Source: Pseudomonadota bacterium (GTDB lineage Bacteria > Pseudomonadota > Gammaproteobacteria > JAKAQQ01). From it: DNA of 12,843 nucleotides. The DNA is taken from NCBI GenBank assembly GCA_021852325.1, contig JAJZNM010000021.1, positions 1-12,843 of the forward strand, read 5' to 3'. Position numbers and translations under genes: made by a program. This document shows, in pieces, positions 1 to 6,731 of this stretch. The notes below the pieces were generated by a model, which searched no databases, had not been told where the DNA came from, and worked only from the letters and a program-made list of their open reading frames with translations. Position 1 is the first letter of the stretch. Each line of letters begins with the position of its first letter.

Positions 1-177
1 CGAGCGGATCAGGATCACGATCAGGATGAAGGGGAAGAACGAACGACAGTAATCGACGAGGGTCCGCGCGGGCAGCCCCCGACCGCGGGCCCGGCGCACC
101 AGCACATCCGCAAGCCAGATGAGCCCGGTGACCGCGAGGATGATCAGGAACACCGCAGAGTAGCCAAATATCGCCAT
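1..177 (-). CDS. lepB: Signal peptidase I, N-terminal fragment (cut by window edge)
   Basis: This is the first 59 codons of a type I signal peptidase, the inner-membrane serine protease that removes signal peptides from exported proteins. The reading frame opens at ATG 177-175 and stays open to base 1. Residues 2-22 form a hydrophobic segment (MAIFGYSAVFLIILAVTGLI), followed by a basic cytoplasmic stretch (VRRARGRG). A second hydrophobic segment then ends in FPFILIVILIRS. That ending matches the E. coli LepB stretch FPVLAIVLIVRS, just before the catalytic serine region, which would lie outside the window. The lepA-lepB order is the classical one and supports the call. The start follows the small ORF at 193-297 by 15 bases, with a modest GAGG upstream. 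The fragment is too short to show the catalytic Ser/Lys dyad, so identity rests on the N-terminal topology, the FPF...IRS match and the context. Confidence 0.85.
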   Translation of the reverse strand, partial: MAIFGYSAVFLIILAVTGLIWLADVLVRRARGRGLPARTLVDYCRSFFPFILIVILIRS

Positions 178-192
178 GCTTCAGGGCCTCGT

Positions 193-297
193 TCAATACT
201 CAAGCGCGGGCGCCAAGACGCCGGTCCGGTGAAAATGCCTGCGGAGGCTTACGCGAACATCAGCCAGGGAGTCATGACAAAAGCGACACCAGGTCAT
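193..297 (-). CDS. Small ORF (34 aa) with CxxC and HxH, between lepA and lepB
   Basis: This 34-codon ORF opens with ATG 297-295 and ends with TGA 195-193. I do not recognise it. Its support is the upstream sequence AGGAGGTGA at 309-301, which is nearly the full complement of the 16S rRNA 3' end and sits 6 bases (counted from AGGAGG) before the ATG. No other gene in the window has a better site. The peptide starts MTWCRFCHDSLADV and contains Cys4, Cys7, His8, His21 and His23, so a C-x2-C ... H-x-H metal-binding arrangement is possible. The middle is basic (RVSLRRHFHR). No membrane segment or signal peptide is visible. It lies in the same direction as lepA and lepB, 15 bases before lepB, so it could be a leader peptide controlling lepB or a small protein in its own right. 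No function is assigned. Confidence 0.45.
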   Translation of the reverse strand: MTWCRFCHDSLADVRVSLRRHFHRTGVLAPALEY

Positions 298-300
298 GAT

Positions 301-309
301 TCACCTCCT
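301..309 (-). promoter_or_regulatory. Very strong Shine-Dalgarno sequence
   Basis: On the minus strand these bases read AGGAGGTGA, followed by ATC and then ATG. This is nearly the complete anti-Shine-Dalgarno complement at normal spacing. Most other genes here have weak or no SD sequence and appear to rely on translational coupling, so this site argues that the 34-codon ORF at 193-297 is translated. Confidence 0.7.
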
Positions 310-368
310 CCGCGTGATCGGGCGCCCCGCATTCGATCTGGGTACCGGGAAACCGCGACCCCGCCCGC

Positions 369-374
369 ATTATA
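369..374 (-). promoter_or_regulatory. Possible -10 box (TATAAT) ahead of the small ORF and lepB
   Basis: A perfect TATAAT reads on the minus strand 16 bases after the lepA stop codon, about 70 bases before the small ORF start. No TTGACA-like -35 box is present at 16-18 bases upstream, where the sequence is close to gcgaat. There is no TGn extension. It could be an activator-dependent promoter for lepB, or a chance match. Confidence 0.3.
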
Positions 375-389
375 TCTGAAGCACCCACC

Positions 390-2189
390 TCATTCGCCCG
401 GGGTGCGCTGAAGCACCGCGAGGAATGCCTCTTGCGGGATATCGACCTTACCCAGGCGTTTCATGCGCTTTTTGCCTTCTTTCTGCTTCTCGAGGAGTTT
501 GCGCTTCCGGGTCACATCTCCTCCATAGCACTTAGCAATCACGTTCTTCCGCAGCGCCTTGACGGTCGCACGGGCAATCACCTGGTTGCCAATGGCGGCC
601 TGGAGTGCCACTTCAAACATCTGCCGCGGGATCAGCTTCTGCAGGCGGTCCACGAGGTCCCGGCCCCGTGCATAGGCAACGTCACGGTGCACGATCGTGG
701 CAAAAGCGTCGACCGACTCGCCATTCACGAGGAAATCCATGCGGACCAAGGGCGCCACGCGGAAACACAGGAAGCGGTAGTCGAACGACGCGTAGCCCCG
801 GGAGGCAGATTTCAGCCGGTCAAAGAAGTCGAGCACCACTTCGCTCAAGGGCAGCTCATATTCGAGCGCCACCTGCCTTGCGTAGTAGTGCATCAGCACC
901 TGGCGACCCCGTTTTTCCTGGCACAGGGCCATGATGCCCCCAAGATGATCAGGCGGCGAGAGGATCTTTGCATGGATGATGGGCTCGCGGATTTCCTCGA
1001 TTTCGTGGACGGGGGGTAACTCGGTCGGGTTGTTCACGAGCCTGACGCGGCCGTCCCGGAGCACGACTTCGTAGTTGACGGTGGGCGATGTGGAAATCAG
1101 GGCAAGATGGTATTCGCGCTCGAGCCTTTCCTGGACGATCTCCATGTGCAGGAGACCCAGGAAACCGCACCGGAAACCGAACCCGAGGGCGACTGAGGTC
1201 TCCGGTTCGAAACTGAGTGCCGCGTCATTCAGGCGCAATTTTGACAACGCTTCGCGAAAAGACTGATAATCTTCTGATTCTACAGGAAATAGCCCCGCAA
1301 ATACCCGTGGGCGGACTGGCTCGAAACCCGCGAGCGGAACCATGACGGAGCGGTCAGCTGGCGTCACCGTGTCTCCCACCGGCGCGCCTTCCACCTCCTT
1401 GATTGCGGCAATCAGGTAGCCCACCTCACCACATTCGAGCGCCTCACGGTCATCCATTTTGAGCGGCCTGAAAATACCCACCCGGTCAGCCACATAGATC
1501 CGCCGGGTCGAGAAGATCTGAACTTTCGAGTGCACGGGCAATCGCCCGTCCTTGACGCGCAAAAGCGACACGACCCCCACGTAGTTGTCAAACCAGGAGT
1601 CGATGATGAGGGCCCGCAAGGGCTGATCCGGGTGTCCCAAGGGTTCCGGGATCCGTGCGACGACCGCTTCGAGAAGTTCGCTGACTCCGGCTCCGGTCTT
1701 GGCGCTGACCCGGAGTGCCTGATGCGCATCAATGCCAATGATGTCCTCGATCTCGCCGATCACCCGATCCGGGTCGGCTGCGGGCAGGTCAATCTTGTTG
1801 ATCACCGGAATGATCTCAAGCCCCTGCTCGATGGCCTGATAGCAGTTCGCGACACTTTGGGCCTCAACTCCCTGCACGGCATCAACCACGAGCAAGGCCC
1901 CTTCACAAGCCGCGAGGGAACGGGAAACCTCGTAGGAGAAGTCCACATGTCCTGGCGTGTCGATCAGGTTGAAGCGGTAAAGTCCCTGATGGGCAGACCG
2001 GTAGTCCAGGGCGACACTCTGGGCCTTGATCGTGATGCCCCGTTCCCGTTCGAGATCCATCGAATCGAGGACCTGGTCCATCATGGCGCGCTTGGGCAGT
2101 CCGCCGCAGAGCTCAATGATCCGGTCCGCAAGGGTCGACTTCCCATGATCGACATGTGCGAGAATGCAGAAATTGCGGATGTGTTTCAT
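390..2189 (-). CDS. lepA: Elongation factor 4 (LepA), ribosome back-translocation GTPase
   Basis: This 599-residue protein is the normal full length for LepA/EF4, a ribosome-dependent GTPase that acts on stalled or mistranslocated ribosomes. The GTP-binding motifs are all present: P-loop AHVDHGKST (11-19), switch I RGITI (50-54), DTPGH (77-81) and NKID (131-134). A translation-factor beta-barrel follows, then the EF-G-like domains. The LepA-specific C-terminal domain is basic and ends near KCYGGDVTRKRKLLEKQKEG and KKRMKRLGKVDIPQEAF, both typical of the family. It starts at ATG 2189-2187, the only start that keeps the usual MKHIRNF N terminus. No clear Shine-Dalgarno sequence precedes it. It lies 174 bases after the glutaredoxin-like gene and before lepB. 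Nothing is truncated or altered. Confidence 0.98.
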   Translation of the reverse strand: MKHIRNFCILAHVDHGKSTLADRIIELCGGLPKRAMMDQVLDSMDLERERGITIKAQSVALDYRSAHQGLYRFNLIDTPGHVDFSYEVSRSLAACEGALLVVDAVQGVEAQSVANCYQAIEQGLEIIPVINKIDLPAADPDRVIGEIEDIIGIDAHQALRVSAKTGAGVSELLEAVVARIPEPLGHPDQPLRALIIDSWFDNYVGVVSLLRVKDGRLPVHSKVQIFSTRRIYVADRVGIFRPLKMDDREALECGEVGYLIAAIKEVEGAPVGDTVTPADRSVMVPLAGFEPVRPRVFAGLFPVESEDYQSFREALSKLRLNDAALSFEPETSVALGFGFRCGFLGLLHMEIVQERLEREYHLALISTSPTVNYEVVLRDGRVRLVNNPTELPPVHEIEEIREPIIHAKILSPPDHLGGIMALCQEKRGRQVLMHYYARQVALEYELPLSEVVLDFFDRLKSASRGYASFDYRFLCFRVAPLVRMDFLVNGESVDAFATIVHRDVAYARGRDLVDRLQKLIPRQMFEVALQAAIGNQVIARATVKALRKNVIAKCYGGDVTRKRKLLEKQKEGKKRMKRLGKVDIPQEAFLAVLQRTPGE

Positions 2190-2335
2190 GCGCGGGATTC
2201 AATCAGGCTCCGCACGCCAGGGGCCAGTCCCCAATTCCCACGCCTGCCTTGCGGCAAAAATCCCGGCTGGACGTAGCCCGGGCAGCGCCAATCCCAAATC
2301 CCACTTCCTGGCAGGGAGGCCCAATGGGGTCGCCA

Positions 2336-2355
2336 CGACCGAGAAAACCCGGTCG
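2336..2355 (-). other. Inverted repeat in the gap before lepA
   Basis: A perfect 6-base stem (CGACCG / CGGTCG) encloses an 8-base loop, just after the stop codon of the glutaredoxin-like gene. No run of T follows on either strand, so it is not a standard intrinsic terminator. It could be a 3'-end stabilising hairpin. The rest of the 2190-2363 gap shows no gene and no clear promoter. Confidence 0.3.
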
Positions 2356-2363
2356 GCACAGGG

Positions 2364-2612
2364 CTAGTATCCCGCCTGCTTGAGGGATTCCTCGAGGTCG
2401 TCGATGGTCCATGTTCCTTCACTCACAATCCGGCCTTGGTGCAATAATACAGGGACCCGAAGTCCGAATTCCTGTTTGAGGGATCCTTCCGCATCCACAT
2501 CCAGCGTCTTCAGGGCATCGGGGGCATGCGCGAGGCGGAACCGGAGATAGGACTCGAGTTTCTCGCACGGCGGACAGGCCCGCCGCTTGATGAGCACCCA
2601 GCCAGCGCTCAT
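2364..2612 (-). CDS. Small glutaredoxin-like thiol-disulfide protein (CPPC)
   Basis: This 82-residue protein has a compact thioredoxin fold of the glutaredoxin-like (DUF836-type) class. The redox motif is C13-P-P-C16 near the N terminus (KRRACPPCEKLES). The cis-proline signature is visible as RVPVL (52-56), followed by GRIVSEGTW, typical of the last strand and turn. No signal peptide is present, so it should be cytoplasmic. Its start overlaps the rseB stop by 4 bases (ATGA, 2612-2609), and no separate Shine-Dalgarno sequence is seen, so it is probably translated by coupling at the end of the rpoE-rseA-rseB operon. Its substrate is unknown. The context suggests, but does not show, a role in redox balance during envelope stress. 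The family assignment is firm; the biological role is not. Confidence 0.85.
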   Translation of the reverse strand: MSAGWVLIKRRACPPCEKLESYLRFRLAHAPDALKTLDVDAEGSLKQEFGLRVPVLLHQGRIVSEGTWTIDDLEESLKQAGY

Positions 2613-3598
2613 GGCCGGGTCACAAGCCTGGCCTGATCGATGATCCAGCGCACCGTCCGGGGGGGTACCTCGCCGATGGCGACCAGTGAAAAAGGGCCGA
2701 TTTTCTTGCCAAATGCGGTCACTGGACCCATCCTGGCCATGCCGACGAGCGTGGGGGTCTTCGGGCGGATCGGGTGGATGAAGACCGAGACACTGGCAAG
2801 TCCATCACTCAGGAGGATATGACGGACCGGACCGGGAACGAGGGCGGTCGTATCCTCGACGATCCTGAAACCCCGGGGCAGGCGCACGAACCGGCACTCG
2901 GGAATCACGACCGCAAGTCGGCGGGCACGGGCGGCGACCCGGGGAACCGTGGGGGGCCTGGCATGCCACTGCTGCCTGCCGTACCAGTGGACGGTGACAA
3001 ACATCATCTGTTCGATAACCTGCCCTCGGTCATTCAGCAGGTCGGATCTCAGGGGGAAGCCGTTACGGGCATCCAGCCAGAGGCGATAGCCGTAACGGAA
3101 CCGGTCATCGGGCCGGATCAGAATGATCCGGGCGGCATGGTCCGCCACCCGACCCCGCTTCGGAAGCAGGAAAAAACGGTATTCACGGAGAAGCGTATGA
3201 CTGAAGTGGCCGCTGAACCCAACCCAGTTCTCCGGCAGACCCGTATAGTGCGCGAGGACATGCATCAGGCGAACCGGGTGCCCTTCGAACAGGAGTTCCA
3301 GTCGGTGGCCATTTTTGACCAGCTCCCGGGGGGGACCATTGAGCGTCGATATCCGCTCCCATCCCCCAAAAGGAGCCTCCCCGTGCGTGATCGCGATCGC
3401 CTTGAGCATGGTGTTGTGCTGGAACACGATGATGCCCCGGTAGTTGACCGTAAACAGCATCTTTTGCATGCGCAAGAGGTACGCCTCCACGGTGCGACCG
3501 CTTGTCGTGGACGCGAAAGCCGTGCCCGGAAAGCACGCGAGCAGCGTGATCAGTACGCATCCCGCCCGAGCACGCATGATCAAGGATGGTGCCGCCAT
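2609..3598 (-). CDS. rseB: Sigma-E regulatory periplasmic protein RseB (MucB)
   Basis: This 329-residue protein matches the size of RseB/MucB, which binds the periplasmic part of RseA, shields it from proteolysis and senses mislocalised lipoproteins or LPS. An N-terminal signal peptide (basic MRARAG, hydrophobic CVLITLLACF, cleavage near AFA at 27-29) fits its periplasmic site. The first domain carries the family pattern LLRMQKMLFTVNYRGIIVFQ at about 41-60, then a segment ending EQMMFVTVHW. The smaller C-terminal domain spans about 235-325 and includes LSDGLASVSVFI. The start used is ATG 3598, which overlaps the end of rseA by 19 bases and has GGAAG 8-9 bases upstream. A second ATG at 3577, just past the rseA stop, would give a shorter signal peptide but lacks an SD sequence. 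It is co-transcribed with rpoE and rseA and overlaps the next gene by 4 bases. Confidence 0.93.
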   Translation of the reverse strand: MAAPSLIMRARAGCVLITLLACFPGTAFASTTSGRTVEAYLLRMQKMLFTVNYRGIIVFQHNTMLKAIAITHGEAPFGGWERISTLNGPPRELVKNGHRLELLFEGHPVRLMHVLAHYTGLPENWVGFSGHFSHTLLREYRFFLLPKRGRVADHAARIILIRPDDRFRYGYRLWLDARNGFPLRSDLLNDRGQVIEQMMFVTVHWYGRQQWHARPPTVPRVAARARRLAVVIPECRFVRLPRGFRIVEDTTALVPGPVRHILLSDGLASVSVFIHPIRPKTPTLVGMARMGPVTAFGKKIGPFSLVAIGEVPPRTVRWIIDQARLVTRP

Positions 3599-4203
3599 CC
3601 CTGCTTTCTTCCGGCGACCGAATAATTGTACGCGGCCATGCGCGGGTAGCCCATCATCTGCGACCCGGATAGCGACGCCGCGTGGAGCATCCAGTAGGTC
3701 TCAAGCTGCTGGCGAACGACGCTCGAGGGCGTGTTCCAGGAAACCGAGCGAACCTCGCCATAACGCCCCTCTGGGCGGTTCAGGCCCGCGTGGGCAGAGA
3801 GACCCGGGAAAACGTGGTCCCGCAAGGCCCCCACACCCGGAGGTTCCCGCACCGGACCCAGCAGGAGAACGGCCACGAGCGTGCAGGCTAAAAGGCCACA
3901 GGCCCCGGCCCACACCAAGGCTGGACGACTCGCGAACGCATGCCAGGATCTGCCGAACGAGCCCCAGAGGTTCTGATGCCAGGCGGCGGGCCGAGGAGCG
4001 AAGCGAGGTACGTGCCGCCAGTCATGGTCGCGGATGACTTCGCGTATGAGCCCGTAGCATGAAAGCCTGAGTCCCACCCCGGCATCCCCATGGGCCGATG
4101 CCAAAAGGCGCTCACAGCCTTCTTCGTCGAGCTCACCATCGAGAAACACCGACACCATCTCGATTCCCAAGAGGGAGTTTTCGTCCGATTTTCCAGTGCC
4201 CAT
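3580..4203 (-). CDS. rseA: Anti-sigma-E factor RseA (MucA)
   Basis: This 207-residue protein is a single-pass inner-membrane anti-sigma factor that holds sigma-E inactive until envelope stress triggers its proteolysis by the DegS/RseP pathway. The N-terminal cytoplasmic domain has the family signature SVFLDGELDEEGCERLL (18-34), equivalent to the LSALxDGE stretch of RseA. A transmembrane helix follows at about 95-117 (ALVWAGACGLLACTLVAVLL). The remaining 90 residues are periplasmic and would contact RseB. Sequence outside the N-terminal domain is poorly conserved in this family, as here. It begins one base after the rpoE stop codon with a good AGGAGG (4214-4209) 5 bases from the ATG, which suggests tightly matched synthesis with sigma-E. 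Position between rpoE and rseB makes the call secure. Confidence 0.93.
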   Translation of the reverse strand: MGTGKSDENSLLGIEMVSVFLDGELDEEGCERLLASAHGDAGVGLRLSCYGLIREVIRDHDWRHVPRFAPRPAAWHQNLWGSFGRSWHAFASRPALVWAGACGLLACTLVAVLLLGPVREPPGVGALRDHVFPGLSAHAGLNRPEGRYGEVRSVSWNTPSSVVRQQLETYWMLHAASLSGSQMMGYPRMAAYNYSVAGRKQGWRHHP

Positions 4204-4204
4204 A

Positions 4205-4807
4205 CTAGCCTCCTGAACCGCTCAGATGCGGTTCTAACCGAGCATTGATCGCTTCACGCGCGCGGAAGATCCGCGAACGAACCGTACCGACCGGGCAGTT
4301 CATGGCCTGCGCGATCGCTTCATAACTGAAACCTTCCACTTCCCGCAGGAGGATGGCCGTCCGGAGATCGGGTGCGAGATCCTGGATGGCATCCACAACT
4401 GCTTTCCGCACCTCATCTGAGATCAGCAACGCATCGGGTGTATCCATGCTCTGCATGGCCTCGATCCCATCCATCCCATTCGAATCACTGGATTCGGTGA
4501 GGGACTCCTCGAACCGGCGGGCATTCAAGGAGAGGTGGTTTTTCGCGACATTGATCGCAATCCGGTAAAGCCAGGTATAAAACGCGCTCTCTCCCCGAAA
4601 CGACCGGATCGAACGGTAGGCGCGCATGAATGATTCCTGTGTGATGTCCTGTGCCAGATTCGCATCATGCACGTAGCGCGTCACGAACTTGAGGATGCGA
4701 TGCTGGTACTTGCGGACCAGGAGATCGAAAGCAACGCGGTCGCCTTGCTGCACCTTGGCAACCAGTGCCCGATCACCATCGAGACTGCTTTCATTCAGCG
4801 GATCCAT
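4205..4807 (-). CDS. rpoE: ECF RNA polymerase sigma factor sigma-E (AlgU)
   Basis: This is an extracytoplasmic-function sigma factor of the RpoE/AlgU group, which directs RNA polymerase to envelope-stress genes. From ATG 4807 it is 200 residues, close to the E. coli length (191). Region 2 is clear: FDLLVRKYQHRILKFVTRYV (27-46), then DITQESFMRAYRSIRSFRGE and FYTWLYRIAINVAKN (76-90), all near-identical to family consensus. Region 4 includes LRTAILLREVEGFSYEAIAQ (148-167) and the recognition helix CPVGTVRSRIFRAREAI (171-187). An upstream in-frame ATG at 4861 would add 18 non-conserved residues, so I chose 4807, where AGG lies about 10 bases upstream. It is followed directly by rseA and rseB, forming an autoregulatory module. 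I could not find a convincing sigma-E-type promoter (GAACTT-N16-TCTGA) upstream. Confidence 0.97.
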   Translation of the reverse strand: MDPLNESSLDGDRALVAKVQQGDRVAFDLLVRKYQHRILKFVTRYVHDANLAQDITQESFMRAYRSIRSFRGESAFYTWLYRIAINVAKNHLSLNARRFEESLTESSDSNGMDGIEAMQSMDTPDALLISDEVRKAVVDAIQDLAPDLRTAILLREVEGFSYEAIAQAMNCPVGTVRSRIFRAREAINARLEPHLSGSGG

Positions 4808-5035
4808 TGCGTTGAGGCCTAACGGGTGAGACCGGGATCCGGGCAAAGAGTTCGCCCGCATCGTTCGGCCAGAGGGCGCGGGTTACCGGCCAGGTCGGTC
4901 CGCCACCTGTCCAAGAACCCGGAGTTGCCCCTCAACCGATTGTTATTGATCGAAATAATGGAGATGCCGCCCATTTCAAACAGCCTGGACCGGGCCGGCC
5001 ACCCGGATTCCCCGTTGCACGCCGCGCATCAGGGG

Positions 5036-5041
5036 ATTATA
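5036..5041 (-). promoter_or_regulatory. Possible -10 box (TATAAT) ahead of rpoE
   Basis: A perfect TATAAT lies on the minus strand in the orn-rpoE gap, about 230 bases before the rpoE start. No -35 box is recognisable at the expected distance (sequence near cgagga). The long leader would leave room for control of the sigma operon. The rest of the 4808-5068 gap holds no gene that I can support. Confidence 0.3.
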
Positions 5042-5063
5042 CACGGGATGTCCCCCGCTCCTC

Positions 5064-5078
5064 GCGTGCTAGGCACGC
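5064..5078 (-). other. Hairpin overlapping the orn stop codon
   Basis: On the minus strand this reads GCGTGC-CTA-GCACGC, a perfect 6-base stem with a 3-base loop. The orn TAG stop spans the loop and first stem base. The sequence after it is G-rich without a T run, so it is not a canonical intrinsic terminator. It may protect the 3' end of the dnaX-recR-HIT-orn transcript, or be incidental. Confidence 0.35.
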
Positions 5079-5638
5079 CAGAGGGTCTTGCGGTAGTACT
5101 CGAGCTCGCCAATCGAGTCCAGCACGTCCGCGAGCGCCGTGTGCTGGCTTTCCTTCCGGTAGCCAGCAAGCACATCCGGATTCCAGCGCCGGGCCAGTTC
5201 CTTGAGGGTCGAGACATCAAGATTCCGGTAGTGAAAAAAGGCTTCAAGGCGTGGCATCCAGCGGGCCAGAAACCGGCGGTCCTGGCAAATGCTGTTGCCG
5301 CACATGGGCGACAGGCCTGCGGGGACATGTTTCTCGAGAAACCTGAGGGTTTCAAGCTCCGCTGAAGACTCCGTGTGCGAGCTCGAGCGTACCCGTTCGG
5401 TCAAACCTGATGCCGCATGGTGTTTCTCGCTCCAGGCACTCATGGTCGACAGGACCGATTCGCTCTGATGGATGGCCAACTCCGGACCGTGCGCGATGAT
5501 CCGGAGCGCAGGATCCGTGACCACGGTCGCGATCTCGAGGATATGGTCCTCAAGCGGGTTGAGCCCCGTCATCTCGAGGTCGATCCAGACGAGATTGAGC
5601 TCCCGCAGAGCGGTGTCTTCGGTCAAGCGCGTGGCCAT
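5069..5638 (-). CDS. orn: Oligoribonuclease (3'-5' exonuclease of short RNAs)
   Basis: This 189-residue cytoplasmic enzyme degrades RNA oligonucleotides of 2-5 bases, including pGpG from cyclic-di-GMP breakdown, and is essential in many gammaproteobacteria. It belongs to the DEDDh exonuclease family. The catalytic residues are visible: D20 and E22 in WIDLEMTG, D120 in CQDRRFL, and H166 and D171 in QHTALADV. Other family-specific stretches are FHYRNLDVSTLKELARRW (136-153) and CGNSICQDRRF (113-123). ATG 5638 gives the family's usual length (181 in E. coli). An upstream in-frame ATG at 5731 would add 31 residues that lie inside the preceding HIT gene and are not conserved. It follows the HIT gene by 16 bases and is probably the last gene of that unit. 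The link to cyclic-di-GMP turnover is worth noting beside a pilus operon, but no direct connection is shown. Confidence 0.97.
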   Translation of the reverse strand: MATRLTEDTALRELNLVWIDLEMTGLNPLEDHILEIATVVTDPALRIIAHGPELAIHQSESVLSTMSAWSEKHHAASGLTERVRSSSHTESSAELETLRFLEKHVPAGLSPMCGNSICQDRRFLARWMPRLEAFFHYRNLDVSTLKELARRWNPDVLAGYRKESQHTALADVLDSIGELEYYRKTLWRA

Positions 5639-5654
5639 ATCGAGCGCGCGGGAC

Positions 5655-5999
5655 TCAACCGGGAGGCCATTGCATGGGCCGTCCGCCGAGGAGATGGACA
5701 TGCAGATGCGAGACGGTCTGACCGCCTTCATAACCGGTATTGATCACGAGCCGGTAGCCGGACTCTGAAACGCCGAGCTCCACGGCCAGGTCGCGCACCT
5801 TGATCAGGAGCCGTCCGGCCAGTGCCGGGTCGGCCCGGCTCCACTGTGCGAGCGAGTCCACGTGCTTTTTGGGGATCACGAGCACGTGCACTGGGGTCAC
5901 CGGGTGGAGATCATGGAAGGCCATAAACTCCCTGTCCTCATCCACCACCCGGGCCGGGAGTTCATGGCCGGCAATCCGGCAAAAGACACACTCGAGCAT
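5655..5999 (-). CDS. HIT-family purine nucleoside phosphoramidase (HinT-like)
   Basis: From ATG 5999 this is a 114-residue histidine-triad protein. Such proteins are cytoplasmic dimers that hydrolyse adenosine phosphoramidates and acyl-AMP. The catalytic triad motif H98-L-H100-V-H102 sits in SHLHVHLLGG, as in HinT. An N-terminal C4-V-F-C7 pair and H46 (PKKHVDSL) match the zinc-binding version found in many bacterial HinT proteins. The stretch VFCRIAGHELPARVV is the family start. A TTG at 6005 would add two residues, but GGAAGG lies about 9 bases before ATG 5999 and only 3 bases before the TTG, so 5999 is preferred. It follows recR by 24 bases and precedes orn by 16, within one apparent transcription unit. 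Confidence 0.94.
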   Translation of the reverse strand: MLECVFCRIAGHELPARVVDEDREFMAFHDLHPVTPVHVLVIPKKHVDSLAQWSRADPALAGRLLIKVRDLAVELGVSESGYRLVINTGYEGGQTVSHLHVHLLGGRPMQWPPG

Positions 6000-6023
6000 C
6001 GTCAAGGCCCTTCCAGAGACCCC

Positions 6024-6626
6024 TCAATCATAAGCCCGCCGCCCCTGAATGGCCTGGGTGAGCGTGTGCCCATCCAGGTATTCGAGCTCGCCTCCCATGG
6101 GCACCCCATGGGCGATCCGAGTTGAGGGGGTCGATCGTTGCTGGCACAAGTGCGCAATGAAATGCGCCGTCGCTTCTCCTTCAACCGTGGCATTGGTCGC
6201 AAGAATGACCTCCCGGACATTGCCTTCACCAAGCTTCTGGGCGAAAAGGTCGAGCCCGATATCCGACGGCCCGATCCGGTCGAGCGGCGAGAGGTGGCCA
6301 TAGAGCACGAAATAGATGCCGCGGTAACTCGCGGTATTTTCAAGCGCAATGACGTCTGCCGGTGTCTCGACCACACAAACGAGCCCCCGGTCCCGCTGAC
6401 TGGATGCACAAAGCGTGCACAGAGTATCCTCGGTATACATCCGGCAGGACTCACAGAGGTGCACATACTCGAGCGCCTGCTCAAGGGCCTGCGCGAGCTG
6501 TCTTGCGAGTTCGCCCTCTCCGCCAAGGAGGGCGAGTGCGAGTCGCTGGGCGGATCGTGGGCCGATTCCCGGTAAACGCCTGAGCGCCGTGACCAGTTCC
6601 GCGATCCTAGGGGGGACGACCTGCAT
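6024..6626 (-). CDS. recR: Recombination mediator protein RecR
   Basis: RecR acts with RecF and RecO to load RecA onto gapped single-stranded DNA. From ATG 6626 it is 200 residues, the usual length. In order it shows a helix-hairpin-helix (LVTALRRLPGIGPRSAQRLA), a four-cysteine zinc finger (CESC ... CTLC, Cys58, 61, 70 and 73), a Toprim domain starting CVVETPADVIALE, and the characteristic LYGHLSPLDRIGP. A GTG three bases earlier (6629) is an equally placed alternative start, and neither has a clear Shine-Dalgarno sequence. It lies 105 bases after dnaX without the intervening ybaB found in E. coli. A short ORF ends on its start codon (TGATG), so coupling is possible. Confidence 0.97.
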   Translation of the reverse strand: MQVVPPRIAELVTALRRLPGIGPRSAQRLALALLGGEGELARQLAQALEQALEYVHLCESCRMYTEDTLCTLCASSQRDRGLVCVVETPADVIALENTASYRGIYFVLYGHLSPLDRIGPSDIGLDLFAQKLGEGNVREVILATNATVEGEATAHFIAHLCQQRSTPSTRIAHGVPMGGELEYLDGHTLTQAIQGRRAYD

Positions 6627-6727
6627 CACGCAATGGCCGGCTGAGGATCCGGGGACACAGCGTCCCGTGTCCAGGTGATCCGGATGGAAATCATCCTCGA
6701 AGCGCTCTCCAGTCCACGCATGCCCAT
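6626..6727 (-). CDS. Possible 33-codon ORF between dnaX and recR
   Basis: An ORF opens at ATG 6727, five bases past the dnaX stop, and ends with a TGA overlapping the recR ATG (TGATG). It encodes 33 residues starting MGMRGLESASRMISI, with no recognisable domain. It sits where ybaB is usually found, but its sequence does not resemble YbaB. There is no good Shine-Dalgarno sequence. The coupling geometry is its only support, so this may be chance. Confidence 0.15.
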   Translation of the reverse strand: MGMRGLESASRMISIRITWTRDAVSPDPQPAIA

Positions 6728-6731
6728 GGAA

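Noticed and set aside
1530..2276. A 248-codon open frame on the plus strand
   Set aside because: It is entirely antisense to the lepA GTPase domain, whose motifs are intact; the plus-strand product has no family features.
4808..4861. An 18-residue N-terminal extension of RpoE from an upstream ATG
   Set aside because: The extra residues do not resemble the family, the protein would be longer than usual, and no better ribosome site is present; 4807 was preferred.
5639..5731. A longer orn starting at 5731
   Set aside because: The extension lies inside the HIT gene, is not conserved, and the start at 5638 gives the normal Orn length.
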